Part shown: positions 1 to 8,247 of the stretch, in pieces | Layout of the letters: every line of letters starts with the position of its first letter | Position numbering within the stretch: the first letter of the stretch is position 1 | Source of the DNA: Rhizocola hellebori | GTDB lineage: Bacteria > Actinomycetota > Actinomycetes > Mycobacteriales > Micromonosporaceae | Length of the DNA: 64,000 nucleotides | NCBI RefSeq assembly: GCF_016862955.1 | Contig: NZ_BONY01000010.1 | Location: 124,001 to 188,000, forward strand | Direction: 5' to 3' | Position numbers and translations under genes: made by a program | Notes under the pieces: model-generated | Database searches by the model: none | The model's input: only the letters and a program-made list of their open reading frames with translations | What the model was told of the DNA's origin: nothing

Positions 1-1
1 G

Positions 2-367
2 CAGTTCTCCCGATGGTCCGGCGTGATGGTCGAAGCCGAGCTGAAGCCGGGCGGCCGCTGGGCGATGGGCGGTTTCGAAGCCAACCCCCACCCCGCGCGC
101 ATCATCGACATCCAGCCGGGGCACTCGATGTCGATCGACTGGGGCGAGATGGTCCAGACCTGGGAACTGGCCGATTCGGAAGGCCGCACCCAGCTGACGT
201 TTGTCCACAGTGGATTCGACGAGGCAAAGCCGCCTTACGACGGCTGGCTCGGTGCGCTGTCCGGCCTGGCGGAGCTGCGCCGCTACCACGAAATCAAGAA
301 CTGGCGCCCCATTGCGGTCGAGACACAGCTCGAAGGCCTCCCGGACGGACTGCTGACTAGCAACTAG
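2..367 (+). CDS. SRPBCC (AHSA1-like) domain protein, 5' partial
   Basis: The reading frame is open to the left edge, so the N-terminus lies outside the window; an internal GTG-ATG at 23 is probably not the true start. The visible part (about 120 residues) has the alternating strands and the C-terminal helix (GWLGALSGLAELRRYHE) typical of the START/AHSA1 fold, whose members bind hydrophobic ligands or act as Hsp90 co-chaperones. No catalytic residues can be assigned, and its operon partner is off-window. The family call rests on pattern recognition of the C-terminal half only. Confidence 0.7.
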   Translation, partial: QFSRWSGVMVEAELKPGGRWAMGGFEANPHPARIIDIQPGHSMSIDWGEMVQTWELADSEGRTQLTFVHSGFDEAKPPYDGWLGALSGLAELRRYHEIKNWRPIAVETQLEGLPDGLLTSN

Positions 368-387
368 TGGCTGCGGCCCGGCGATTT

Positions 388-1710
388 CTACGACTTCGCC
401 GGGCCGCGCCGCACCGTGAGCACGGTGGCTGCGCCGGTGTGCGCGACGACGACCTCGAAATGCGCCGCGAGCATCCACTGAAGGTATTCCAGGTCCTCGA
501 TGAACGGCAGCGGGAGCATCTGCTCGGCCCGCAGCGAGCAGGTGGTCGCCACCAGATCCACCTGAGGCGACACCCGCAGCGCCTCGTTGAGGTGGCCCCC
601 CAGGTCGTCTGGGGTGAGGAAGCGCCACAGATCCACATTGACCACCCTGGTGAAACGCTGGTCGGGAAATGCCGTTTTCATCAGCGCGAGATGAGAGTTG
701 GACTCGGTGAGCGGGGCGTCGTAGTCACAGGTGACCCCATCGCGGTGACGGGCGAGCTTGGCGGCTCCCAGCGCTATCAGCACACCCGGGTCATCCGACA
801 GCGCATCGGCCAAGCGGCTTGGCAGGATCGACGGCCGGCCCAGGTCCAGCTCGCGGCAGGCCTCGATCGCCCCGTCGTACCACATGATGCGCTTGGTGAG
901 CTGACTGGAATGACCGAGCACCGCCCCGACCAGCTCCATGTCGTACCGGGGATGGCGGGCGAGCATGACCTTGTGATTGGCGAGCAGCTCGCCGAGCAGC
1001 TGTGGCCAGGCCCGATGGTGCGGCAGGTGGTAGCACAGCGCGTCATCGCTGATCGCGAACACTTCACCATCGCGGTGGTACCAATGGAACACCCGGTAGA
1101 ACAGCTCGCGATCCTCGCCGCCCCACCCGACGAACAGCTCATCGAAACCGGAGACAGCTCGCAGCGTCGCCACATCCGCCGAGGCATTGTGCGTGAACGC
1201 ATAGACCCAGGGCACCTTCACCCAGTCGCGGCGCCTGTACGGCGAGGCGAAGATGTAGTCGCGCTGATCGTCGCGGTATTCGCCGACCAGCGGCGGCTGC
1301 GGGATCCGGCCCGCCCGCAGCGCTCCTAGCGCCGCCCAGTCGATCTCGTACCGCCGGCCCAGCAGAACACCCGGTCGCCCGGCGCGCTGGCGGTGAAAGT
1401 CCCGGTGCTGCCGCAACAAATCTGGGTGGGCGTAGCTGTCCGCGTCGAGGAAAAGCACCGCCTCGCCCCGGGCGGCGTCGATGGCCCGGTTGCGGGCATA
1501 GGCCCGGCCCCGGTTCGGCTCGTGCCGCAGACACACCAGCGGCAGCCGGTCGGCGAACCGTTGCGCCACAGGGGCAAGCGGCGGCTGCGATCCGTCGTCG
1601 GCGACGATGACTTCGAACTCGTCGACCGGCAGAGTCTGGCGGGTCAGCGATTCGAGGGTGAGCTCCAGGATGAAGCCATTGTTGTAGGCCGCCATGGCAA
1701 TGCTCAACAT
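388..1710 (-). CDS. Family 2 glycosyltransferase with unassigned C-terminal extension
   Basis: 440 residues. The N-terminal half is a GT-A glycosyltransferase: a nucleotide-binding strand ending in VADDGS near residues 37-41, the DXD metal site as DAD at 89-91, and the GWGGED acceptor-side motif at 195-200 typical of GT2 enzymes that transfer hexoses. There is no signal peptide or membrane segment, so it acts in the cytoplasm on an unknown acceptor. Residues from about 300 to 440 go beyond the usual catalytic core and match nothing I recognise. The ATG at 1710 begins MLSIAMAAYNN, the normal first strand of the fold, so the start is secure. It ends head-on against the SRPBCC gene with a 20-nt gap. 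Confidence 0.85.
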   Translation of the reverse strand: MLSIAMAAYNNGFILELTLESLTRQTLPVDEFEVIVADDGSQPPLAPVAQRFADRLPLVCLRHEPNRGRAYARNRAIDAARGEAVLFLDADSYAHPDLLRQHRDFHRQRAGRPGVLLGRRYEIDWAALGALRAGRIPQPPLVGEYRDDQRDYIFASPYRRRDWVKVPWVYAFTHNASADVATLRAVSGFDELFVGWGGEDRELFYRVFHWYHRDGEVFAISDDALCYHLPHHRAWPQLLGELLANHKVMLARHPRYDMELVGAVLGHSSQLTKRIMWYDGAIEACRELDLGRPSILPSRLADALSDDPGVLIALGAAKLARHRDGVTCDYDAPLTESNSHLALMKTAFPDQRFTRVVNVDLWRFLTPDDLGGHLNEALRVSPQVDLVATTCSLRAEQMLPLPFIEDLEYLQWMLAAHFEVVVAHTGAATVLTVRRGPAKS

Positions 1711-1826
1711 CCGCCTCGGCCCCTTCTATCGACCCGGCGCTCCGGGCGACACCGGCGTGGGATCGCTCCCACATTGTGTGAGCCTGATCGGCATCAATCA
1801 ATCAGATGATCCGCTAAGATCCGTGC

Positions 1827-2429
1827 GTGGCGGAGTCGGCGTGGGACGAGATCATAGAGTGTGTAGGCGCGGCGCCCTACCCGGTGCAGGTGCTGCCGGC
1901 CGATCCGAGCCGTGCGCGAGAATGCCTGGCGCGGCTGGAAATCTCGGAGCGCTCGTGGCTGGGTGCGGTGACCCTCAACAGCGGTGGGCTAACGATCGAT
2001 CACGGCTGGCTGCGGGTGCTCGGCAGCGGAACCGACCTGCAGACCGACGTGGTGTCCGCGTCCAAGCCGGAGCAGGGCCTGGTTTTGGTGGCCTACGACG
2101 TGTTGGGCGGTCATTTCACGTGGACGGCCGCCGAGCCTGGGGCGCCACCCACGATTCATTACTTCGCCCTGGACACTCTGGAGTACGAGGATCTCGAGCG
2201 AGGCTACGCCGATTGGCTTCACGCCATGCTCAGCGGTGCGATGACAGAGTTCTACAGCTCGCTGCGCTGGACAGGCTGGGAAGCCGAATCGGCGGCGGCC
2301 CGGCTCGATCAGGGCATACACGTCTTTCCGCCGCCATCGACTGTGGAGGGCAAGGATCTGAACCACGTGTCTCGCGATGTCATCCCCCTCAAGGAACTGC
2401 TCGAATTTAACAGCGGCATCGAAATTTGA
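1827..2429 (+). CDS. DUF2625 family protein
   Basis: 200 residues from a GTG start. The text around VQVLPADPSRARECLARLEIS, WLGAVTLNSGGLTIDHGWLRVLG and the ending VFPPPSTVEGKDLNHVSRDVIPLKEL follows the DUF2625 family, an uncharacterised soluble cytoplasmic family found across bacteria. Length is as expected. It is divergent from the glycosyltransferase (116-nt gap) and convergent with the SnoaL-like gene (12-nt gap). No function is known, and nothing in the context suggests one. Confidence 0.8.
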   Translation: MAESAWDEIIECVGAAPYPVQVLPADPSRARECLARLEISERSWLGAVTLNSGGLTIDHGWLRVLGSGTDLQTDVVSASKPEQGLVLVAYDVLGGHFTWTAAEPGAPPTIHYFALDTLEYEDLERGYADWLHAMLSGAMTEFYSSLRWTGWEAESAAARLDQGIHVFPPPSTVEGKDLNHVSRDVIPLKELLEFNSGIEI

Positions 2430-2441
2430 GGGTGGTAGCAC

Positions 2442-2846
2442 TCAGCTCGGCAGCTCCGAGAAGTAGTCGCGAAGCATGGCGATCTGCCCGTCGCGCAGGC
2501 GGAAGATCTGCACGAGCGACATGGTCGTGCGCCGCCCGTCGGCTTCGTCGAAGGCGACGTCGATCTCGGCGATGAAGACGTCAGGGTCTGCGGTGTCGTG
2601 GAGGACGACGGTGGTCCGTTGCAGGTTCACCGTGCCCTGATAGGTCGGTTGCTGGTGGTACAGGCTGATTCCGGCCCGGATCGCGTCGCGGCCCACCAGA
2701 GGCCGATGCAGCGGATGACCGTCGGGGGCGAGGGGCGCTTCGTAGACGCCGTCCTCAGTGAACATTGCGGCGATCGCTTCCGGGTTCCGGGAGATCGCGC
2801 CGGCGTAGATGTACCGTTCGAAGATTTCCTTATGCGTCAAAGCCAC
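2442..2846 (-). CDS. SnoaL-like / nuclear transport factor 2-fold protein
   Basis: 134 residues with the NTF2-like layout: an N-terminal helix (HKEIFERYIYAGAISRNPEAIAAMFTED is the family opening), a cone of strands, and the C-terminal IFRLRDGQIAMLRDYFS strand pair. Members include small isomerases, cyclases and many ligand-binding proteins of unknown role. No signal peptide. The ATG at 2846 is preceded on the minus strand by GACTGGAGAGT, an acceptable ribosome binding site. Substrate unknown. Confidence 0.8.
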   Translation of the reverse strand: MALTHKEIFERYIYAGAISRNPEAIAAMFTEDGVYEAPLAPDGHPLHRPLVGRDAIRAGISLYHQQPTYQGTVNLQRTTVVLHDTADPDVFIAEIDVAFDEADGRRTTMSLVQIFRLRDGQIAMLRDYFSELPS

Positions 2847-3025
2847 TCTCCAGTCTAGCTCCCGCGCCGGCCGGCCCGTTGCCTATTTTTCGTACCGCGC
2901 CGCCAAGTACTTGAAAACGCGAGATGATGCGACGGGATCGTCGCCAGTGGAATTGGAAATATGTCGATGGTAGCGTTCGTGAACCCCCACAAGGGAACCC
3001 GACCTCCAGTCAAGGAGATCCATCG

Positions 3026-4444
3026 ATGTCCCGAAATCGTTACGCGGTCGCGTTCACGACCGCCACCGCCCTCCTTGCAGCAGCGTTGCTGCTAAGCCCG
3101 GCGTCCGGATCGTCGGTGACCGCCGCCGGCCCGGTCGCCAAGGGGCCGACCTACGTCTACCGCGTCAACGCCCCACTCGGCGCGGCCACCGAAAAGCTGC
3201 TCGCCCTCGACCTTGACGTGCTCGAGGGCCGCGACGGGCAGGACCTGTTCGTCATGGGCGACCGCATCGCCGGCAACAAGATGCGCGCCGCGGGATTCCC
3301 GGCCGTCATCGAGCAGGTGCTTGAGACTCCACAGTGGACACCGGTGGCCCGCCGGTGGCAAGCCGACGAGCCGACCCTGCTCACCGAGGGCTTCAACGCT
3401 CTAGCCGAGGAGACCTTCTACGGCGGCTACCGCACCGTCAACGCCCAGTATGCCCACCTGGCGGCAGTGGCGGCGGCCCGGCCCGATCTGGCCACGGTCT
3501 ACACCTACGGCCAGTCGTGGCGCAAGACCCAGAACCGGGGCGGCTACGACCTGCGGGTTATCTGCATCACGAAGATCAGTTCTGGTGACTGTGCCCGCTC
3601 GACCAGCGCCCCCAAACCACGCTTCCTGCTCATGGCGCAGATCCACGCGCGCGAGCTCACCACCGGCGATGTCGCCTACCGCTGGATCGACTATCTGGTG
3701 AACAACTACGGTGTCGTACCGGCCGTCACCAACCTGCTCAACACCACCGAGCTGTGGGTCATCCCGATCGCCAACCCGGACGGTGTGGACATCGTGCAGC
3801 AGGGCGGCAACTCGCCATTCCTGCAGCGCAAGAACGGTGACGACGTGGGCGGCACCAACTGCGGCCTGACCGGCAGCAGCCAGTCCGGTGTGGACCTCAA
3901 CCGCAACGCCGGTTCACACTACGGCGGGGCGAGCACCTCCACCAACCGCTGCGCGCAGACCTACCGCGGCACCGCCGCCGACTCCGAGACCGAGACCCGG
4001 GCGTTGGAAGCGTTGCAGCGCAGTCTCTTTGCGGACACGCGTGGGACAGGGGACACCGCAGCCGCATCGGCGAACACCAAGGGCATCTTCGTGACCTTGC
4101 ACTCCTACGCCAACCTGGTGCTCTTCCCGTGGGGCTTCAGCAACTCCGTGCGTACCGGCAACGACGCCAAGCTGCGCGCGATGGCGACGCAGATCAGGAC
4201 ACTGGCCGGCAGCGGCTGGCAATCCGGCCAGCCCGGCGATGTCCTCTACAACGCCTCGGGCACCAGCGATGACTGGATCTACGACCAGCTCGGCACGCCC
4301 AGCTTCACGTGGGAGATCGGCCCCAACAGCGGCAGCTGCAGCGGGTTCCTTCCCGCCTACTCCTGCCAGACCAGTACCTTCTGGCCCAAACTACAACCCA
4401 TGCTGATGTACGCGGCGGGCAAGGCCGCGGCACCCTACGCCTAA
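3026..4444 (+). CDS. Secreted M14 family zinc carboxypeptidase
   Basis: 472 residues from the ATG at 3026, which has an AAGGAG site eight bases upstream; an in-frame ATG at 2924 would add 34 hydrophilic residues before the signal peptide and is rejected. Residues 5-32 form a Sec signal peptide. The M14 zinc site is complete: HARE (H207, E210) and H359 in LHSYANL; N and R of the substrate pocket are in DLNRNAG, and the catalytic glutamate is E430 in FTWEIG. It should remove C-terminal residues from peptides outside the cell, like other actinobacterial zinc carboxypeptidases. It ends at a hairpin shared with the converging gene. Confidence 0.93.
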   Translation: MSRNRYAVAFTTATALLAAALLLSPASGSSVTAAGPVAKGPTYVYRVNAPLGAATEKLLALDLDVLEGRDGQDLFVMGDRIAGNKMRAAGFPAVIEQVLETPQWTPVARRWQADEPTLLTEGFNALAEETFYGGYRTVNAQYAHLAAVAAARPDLATVYTYGQSWRKTQNRGGYDLRVICITKISSGDCARSTSAPKPRFLLMAQIHARELTTGDVAYRWIDYLVNNYGVVPAVTNLLNTTELWVIPIANPDGVDIVQQGGNSPFLQRKNGDDVGGTNCGLTGSSQSGVDLNRNAGSHYGGASTSTNRCAQTYRGTAADSETETRALEALQRSLFADTRGTGDTAAASANTKGIFVTLHSYANLVLFPWGFSNSVRTGNDAKLRAMATQIRTLAGSGWQSGQPGDVLYNASGTSDDWIYDQLGTPSFTWEIGPNSGSCSGFLPAYSCQTSTFWPKLQPMLMYAAGKAAAPYA

Positions 4445-4457
4445 CCGGCACCCACCC

Positions 4458-4495
4458 GCCGTCGCGAGCCACTCAAGCATCAGGCTCGCGGCGGC
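4458..4495. terminator. Bidirectional hairpin terminator between convergent genes
   Basis: Two 13-nt arms (4458-4470 and 4483-4495) pair with a single G-U type mismatch around a 12-nt loop. It lies in the 68-nt gap between the carboxypeptidase stop and the stop of the gene on the other strand, so it can serve both. Confidence 0.75.
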
Positions 4496-4512
4496 GGCTG
4501 CTTTCCCAGTGT

Positions 4513-6699
4513 TCAGCGGCATACGTCGAGTACCGCGGAATTGGGCTTGTAGTTTTGTGGGGCGATACCGGGGAGGTTCTTGGCGAAGATCGCGTCCCAG
4601 TAACCGTTGTCCATGAAGGCTTTGAGTGCATCGGTGATGACCCGGCATTTCCTCATGTCGCCTTTAGGCAGCCCGACGCCGTAGCGCACCGGAGGCCCGA
4701 AGCTGAGATCCGAAACGGACAGGTCACCGTTGGTGCGCTGCAGGCCGTAGAGGAGCAGCTGGTCGGAGGTGACCATATCGACCCTGCCAACTCGCAGGTC
4801 GTTCAGGCATTGATCTCTAGTGGACTGGGCCTTGACCGCGACGCCGGCCGGCAGGATTTGCTGCGAGACGGTGCCGGCCACAGCGCAGATCGTCTTGCCG
4901 GTGACGTCGGCAAGATCGCGGTAATTCGCCTGGTCGCTGGCCCTGGTCAGGAGACCCTGCGGGGTCATCATGTAAGGGCCCGCGAAGTCCACCTGTTCGC
5001 GGCGGCTGTCGGTGATGACGTAGTTCGCTATCACCAGCGATACCTGACCGGTCTGCAGCTTGCTCTCGCGGGACGAGGTGGTGACATCGACGAAGACCGG
5101 GGTGAAACCTAGATACTGGCCAAGCCAGTTGGCCAAGTCGTAGTCGAAACCGCTGCGGCCGCCGGCCTGATCCTGGCTGCTCCATCCGGGTGAGGATGAA
5201 TAAACTCCTATGTTGACGGTTGAGCCGAAGACCGGGGGAGCGGGGGCGAACCACGTCGGAACAACAAGAAGGGCCAGAACGACGCTCAGGGCGAGCCCGG
5301 CGACCGCAAACGGAAGCCGGCGGCGGTACTGCAGCCATCGGTTTGGTGGCTTGTGCTGTTGACGGCTCACCGTCACGGTGACCAGATTGTTCGCCAAGGT
5401 CGCCGATGGCTCCGGCACCCCGGAGCGTTTGCTGTCTTCGATGGCCCGGATGACGCCGGTGCCCTCGCCTTCGACCAGCGCGGACCAGCGCAGCACCGTG
5501 GCGAGCCGGAAGTTGCGTCTGCTGGGTTCTTGGATGAGCTGGTGCAGCTTGTACTTGCCGTCCGGCACGGTTTGCGGATATCCCCAAGTTCCCGGGTTGA
5601 CCACCTCGACGCGATCGGCGAACACTCTGATGTGGACACACGAGTCTGTCCGCTCATAGTCGCGGTGCACAAAGGCATTCGCGATGATTTCCCGAACGGC
5701 GATCATGGGAAGGTCGTAGACGTGTCCGGCGTAGGCATCGGTGCTGCTCGGCGCCTGGCCCCGCAGGCATTGCGCCGCAACGAATTCACGGGCTTGCTCG
5801 ATGAGCTCCGGCACCGTTCCGCGAATGTTTCTGGCTTCCAGTGGAGACGTCTTCGTCAGACCGTCGAACCTTGCGCATTGGGCCATCGCGTGTGGCATGA
5901 CAGCCTCGGGGTCTTCGCCGAAAAGCAGAACCCCGGCGTTGGTCAGGTGGCCGTCGCGATACAAGTTTGACTGCTGCAGGAACTCTTCCGCCTCCATCAA
6001 CTGCGGTATATTACCGGCGATGTCGGGCAGCATCTTTGCCCGGAAGTCCGCTACCCGTCGTGAGCTGAAGTAGGTCGCCTTCGCCACGCGGTCCATGTAG
6101 GACGCCTCGTCGGCGCTGTTTGCTTCCGCTGAGATGCCACCGTTGAGGGTGGCGGCGCCCGTTCGCTGCAAATAGCTGGTGAAGGCGTGAAGCACCTCCA
6201 ACTCCAGCTTGGCAACGGTATCGAAGGTGGCCACGATCACGTTGGCGTTGTCTCGCAGCTTTCGGCGGAAAGCCTCCACGTTGCGCCGATCCGGGTCGAC
6301 CAGGCTGGTCGGGATCGGGGCGTTGTCGTCCAGCAAGAAGATGAATCGTTCCCGGCCGGCGATTCCGGCTTCATCAAACTCCGCTTCGGTGAACGAAATC
6401 GTGGTGCCCGGAACCAGGCTGCCGTAACGGAACCCGATAACACCGACGTAGAGTTCGGTCTCGCGCACCCTCTCGAGGCAGTAGTCGACGGGTTTGCCTT
6501 CGCGCGCCGGGAAGTGACTCATGTCCACCGGCACCAGCCCGGCTCGGTTGGCCGCGGCAATCACGGCCTGCACATACGAGACCTCCCTGGGATAGTCCGC
6601 CATGTCGGCGGTATGGCTCACAAAGACGCGCTGTTTCAGCAGCACTTGCCCCATAGTTGTGCTCGCCACGGTATCCCCATTGATCAACGGACAGGCCAA
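4513..6699 (-). CDS. DUF4062 / RecG-C-like ATPase / TM / extracellular solute-binding domain fusion
   Basis: 728 residues counted from TTG 6699. Residues 22-125 match DUF4062 (QRVFVSHTADMADYPREV, YVGVIGFRYGS, SFTEAEFDEA), a TIR-like domain found in STAND and conflict proteins. Residues about 250-445 match the ATPase part of AlbA_2/RecG-C type proteins: LTNAGVLLFG at 252-261, the GHKL N-box EIIANAFVHRDY at 337-348, VEVVNPG, GEGTGVIRAIED. Residues 463-484 form one membrane helix. Residues 490-728 are a family 3 solute-binding domain (GFDYDLANWLG, DFAGPYMMTPQGLLT), as in amino-acid ABC binding proteins and ionotropic glutamate receptors. Topology would put the first two domains inside and the binding domain outside. 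GTG 6669 (GGGGAT upstream) or ATG 6654 are alternative starts. It follows the ligase gene by 5 nt. Confidence 0.85.
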   Translation of the reverse strand: MACPLINGDTVASTTMGQVLLKQRVFVSHTADMADYPREVSYVQAVIAAANRAGLVPVDMSHFPAREGKPVDYCLERVRETELYVGVIGFRYGSLVPGTTISFTEAEFDEAGIAGRERFIFLLDDNAPIPTSLVDPDRRNVEAFRRKLRDNANVIVATFDTVAKLELEVLHAFTSYLQRTGAATLNGGISAEANSADEASYMDRVAKATYFSSRRVADFRAKMLPDIAGNIPQLMEAEEFLQQSNLYRDGHLTNAGVLLFGEDPEAVMPHAMAQCARFDGLTKTSPLEARNIRGTVPELIEQAREFVAAQCLRGQAPSSTDAYAGHVYDLPMIAVREIIANAFVHRDYERTDSCVHIRVFADRVEVVNPGTWGYPQTVPDGKYKLHQLIQEPSRRNFRLATVLRWSALVEGEGTGVIRAIEDSKRSGVPEPSATLANNLVTVTVSRQQHKPPNRWLQYRRRLPFAVAGLALSVVLALLVVPTWFAPAPPVFGSTVNIGVYSSSPGWSSQDQAGGRSGFDYDLANWLGQYLGFTPVFVDVTTSSRESKLQTGQVSLVIANYVITDSRREQVDFAGPYMMTPQGLLTRASDQANYRDLADVTGKTICAVAGTVSQQILPAGVAVKAQSTRDQCLNDLRVGRVDMVTSDQLLLYGLQRTNGDLSVSDLSFGPPVRYGVGLPKGDMRKCRVITDALKAFMDNGYWDAIFAKNLPGIAPQNYKPNSAVLDVCR

Positions 6700-6704
6700 C
6701 TAGG

Positions 6705-8228
6705 TCACTTTACCGTGCTGGTGTCCGGGTCGAGCACTCGCCGTGCGGTGTCACGCAACTCGACCCGGCGGACCTTGCCGGTGGCGGTGGTGGGGTAGGC
6801 GTCGACGAACACCACGCGGCGGGGGCGTTTGAACGACTCGATGCCGTCGCGGCAGAAGTCGATCAGCTCCTCCTCGGTGGCGGTGGCGTCGGGGAACGGT
6901 ACAACGAAGGCGACGGGTTTCTCCAGGCCATCGCTGTCGTGAGCGCCCACGACGACGGCCTGGGCCACCGCCGGGTGGGCCAGCAGGCGGTGTTCGACTT
7001 CGGCCGGTGCCACCCAGATGCCGCTGACCTTGAGCATGTCGTTGGTCCGTCCGAGGCAGGTGTAGTAGCCGGCCGCGTCCAGGACATAGGTGTCGCCGGT
7101 ACGCAGCCATTCGCCTTGGAACACCTGGCGTGAGGCTGCATAGCGGGCCCAGTAGCCGGTGGCTGTCGAGTCGCCGCGCACGAACAGGGTGCCCGGGACA
7201 CCGGTGCGGGTGTCGTGGCCATCGTCGTCGAGAATGCGCAGGTCGTAGCCGGGTACAGCGACCCCGGTGGTGCCGGGGCGCACCTGGCCGGGGCGGTTGG
7301 ACAAGAAGATGTGCAGCATCTCGGTCATGCCGATGCCGTCGATGACGTCGATGCCGAATCGGGTGGTCCAGCGGCGGTAGAGCTCGGCCGGCAGGGGTTC
7401 ACCGGCGGAGACGGCCAGGCGAACACCGGCGAGGGCGTCAGCTGCCAGGTCGGCTCGCAGCATGTTGGCGAAGAAGGTCGGTCCGGCGAAGAACAACGTG
7501 GCGCCGAACTGCTGGGCGCGTTCGGCGAGAGTGTCCGGTTTGGACGGTGTGGGTTCGAGGACGGCCGTGGCGCCCACCGCGAGCGGGAACAGGATGGAGT
7601 TGCCCAGGCCGTAGGCGAAGAATGCCTTGGCCGCGGAAAGGCAGCGGTCTTCGCGATGGATGCCCAGCACCTGCGCGCCGTAGGTTTCGCACACGACGCG
7701 GATGGCGCCGTGGCGGTGCATCGCCGCTTTGGGTTTGCCGGTGGTGCCGGAGGTGTAGAGCCAGAACGCCGGGGAGTCCGCATCGGTCGGGTAGACGGTG
7801 TGGCTGGGGTCTGCGGCGGCGAGCTCGGCGAGCCGAGCCGGGCCGGCGATGGGGGTTTCGGTGCCGGTGGCGGCGGCCAGCTGCTCGAACTCGGCGGTGA
7901 CCGCCACCAGCGCGGCCCGTGAGTCCAGCAGCAGCTCGGTAAGCGCATCGGCGCGCAGCATGGTGGAAACCGGTACGGGCACGGCTCCAATGCGCAGCGC
8001 CGCCAGGAAGACGGTCACGAAGTCGGGGCCGTCGGCCATGACCATCAGCAGGCGCTGCTCGGGAAGCAGGCCGGCGTCGCGCAGGCCGCCTGCGGTGCGC
8101 ACGGTGCGATCGTGCAGCTCGGCATAGGTCAGCGTGCCGGCGCTGCCAGTCAGGGCGACGCGGTCGCCGTCGCCGGTGGCAAGGTGGCGGTCGAGCAGGT
8201 AGGTGCTGGCGTTGAACGGTTCAGTCAT
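6705..8228 (-). CDS. Benzoate-CoA ligase family protein
   Basis: 507 residues of the ANL adenylating superfamily. It carries the AMP-binding loop YTSGTTGKPKAAMH, the GIGMTEMLHIF block, RTGDTYVLDAAGYYTCLGRTNDM and the C-terminal TTATGKVRR with the adenylation lysine. The pattern (MHRHGAI, FAYGLGNSILFPL, FFAGPTFFANML) is that of benzoate/aryl-carboxylate CoA ligases rather than fatty-acid ligases. It would activate benzoate (or a substituted benzoate) with ATP and CoA to feed the BoxB/BoxC steps encoded just upstream in the same direction. The gap to boxB is 19 nt, so it is almost certainly co-transcribed. The exact substrate cannot be read from sequence. Confidence 0.9.
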   Translation of the reverse strand: MTEPFNASTYLLDRHLATGDGDRVALTGSAGTLTYAELHDRTVRTAGGLRDAGLLPEQRLLMVMADGPDFVTVFLAALRIGAVPVPVSTMLRADALTELLLDSRAALVAVTAEFEQLAAATGTETPIAGPARLAELAAADPSHTVYPTDADSPAFWLYTSGTTGKPKAAMHRHGAIRVVCETYGAQVLGIHREDRCLSAAKAFFAYGLGNSILFPLAVGATAVLEPTPSKPDTLAERAQQFGATLFFAGPTFFANMLRADLAADALAGVRLAVSAGEPLPAELYRRWTTRFGIDVIDGIGMTEMLHIFLSNRPGQVRPGTTGVAVPGYDLRILDDDGHDTRTGVPGTLFVRGDSTATGYWARYAASRQVFQGEWLRTGDTYVLDAAGYYTCLGRTNDMLKVSGIWVAPAEVEHRLLAHPAVAQAVVVGAHDSDGLEKPVAFVVPFPDATATEEELIDFCRDGIESFKRPRRVVFVDAYPTTATGKVRRVELRDTARRVLDPDTSTVK

Positions 8229-8247
8229 GGCGGCACCGTCTTCCGGC

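Noticed and set aside
7215-7922. Plus-strand frame over the benzoate-CoA ligase
   Set aside because: Glycine-rich antisense frame without similarity to any protein.
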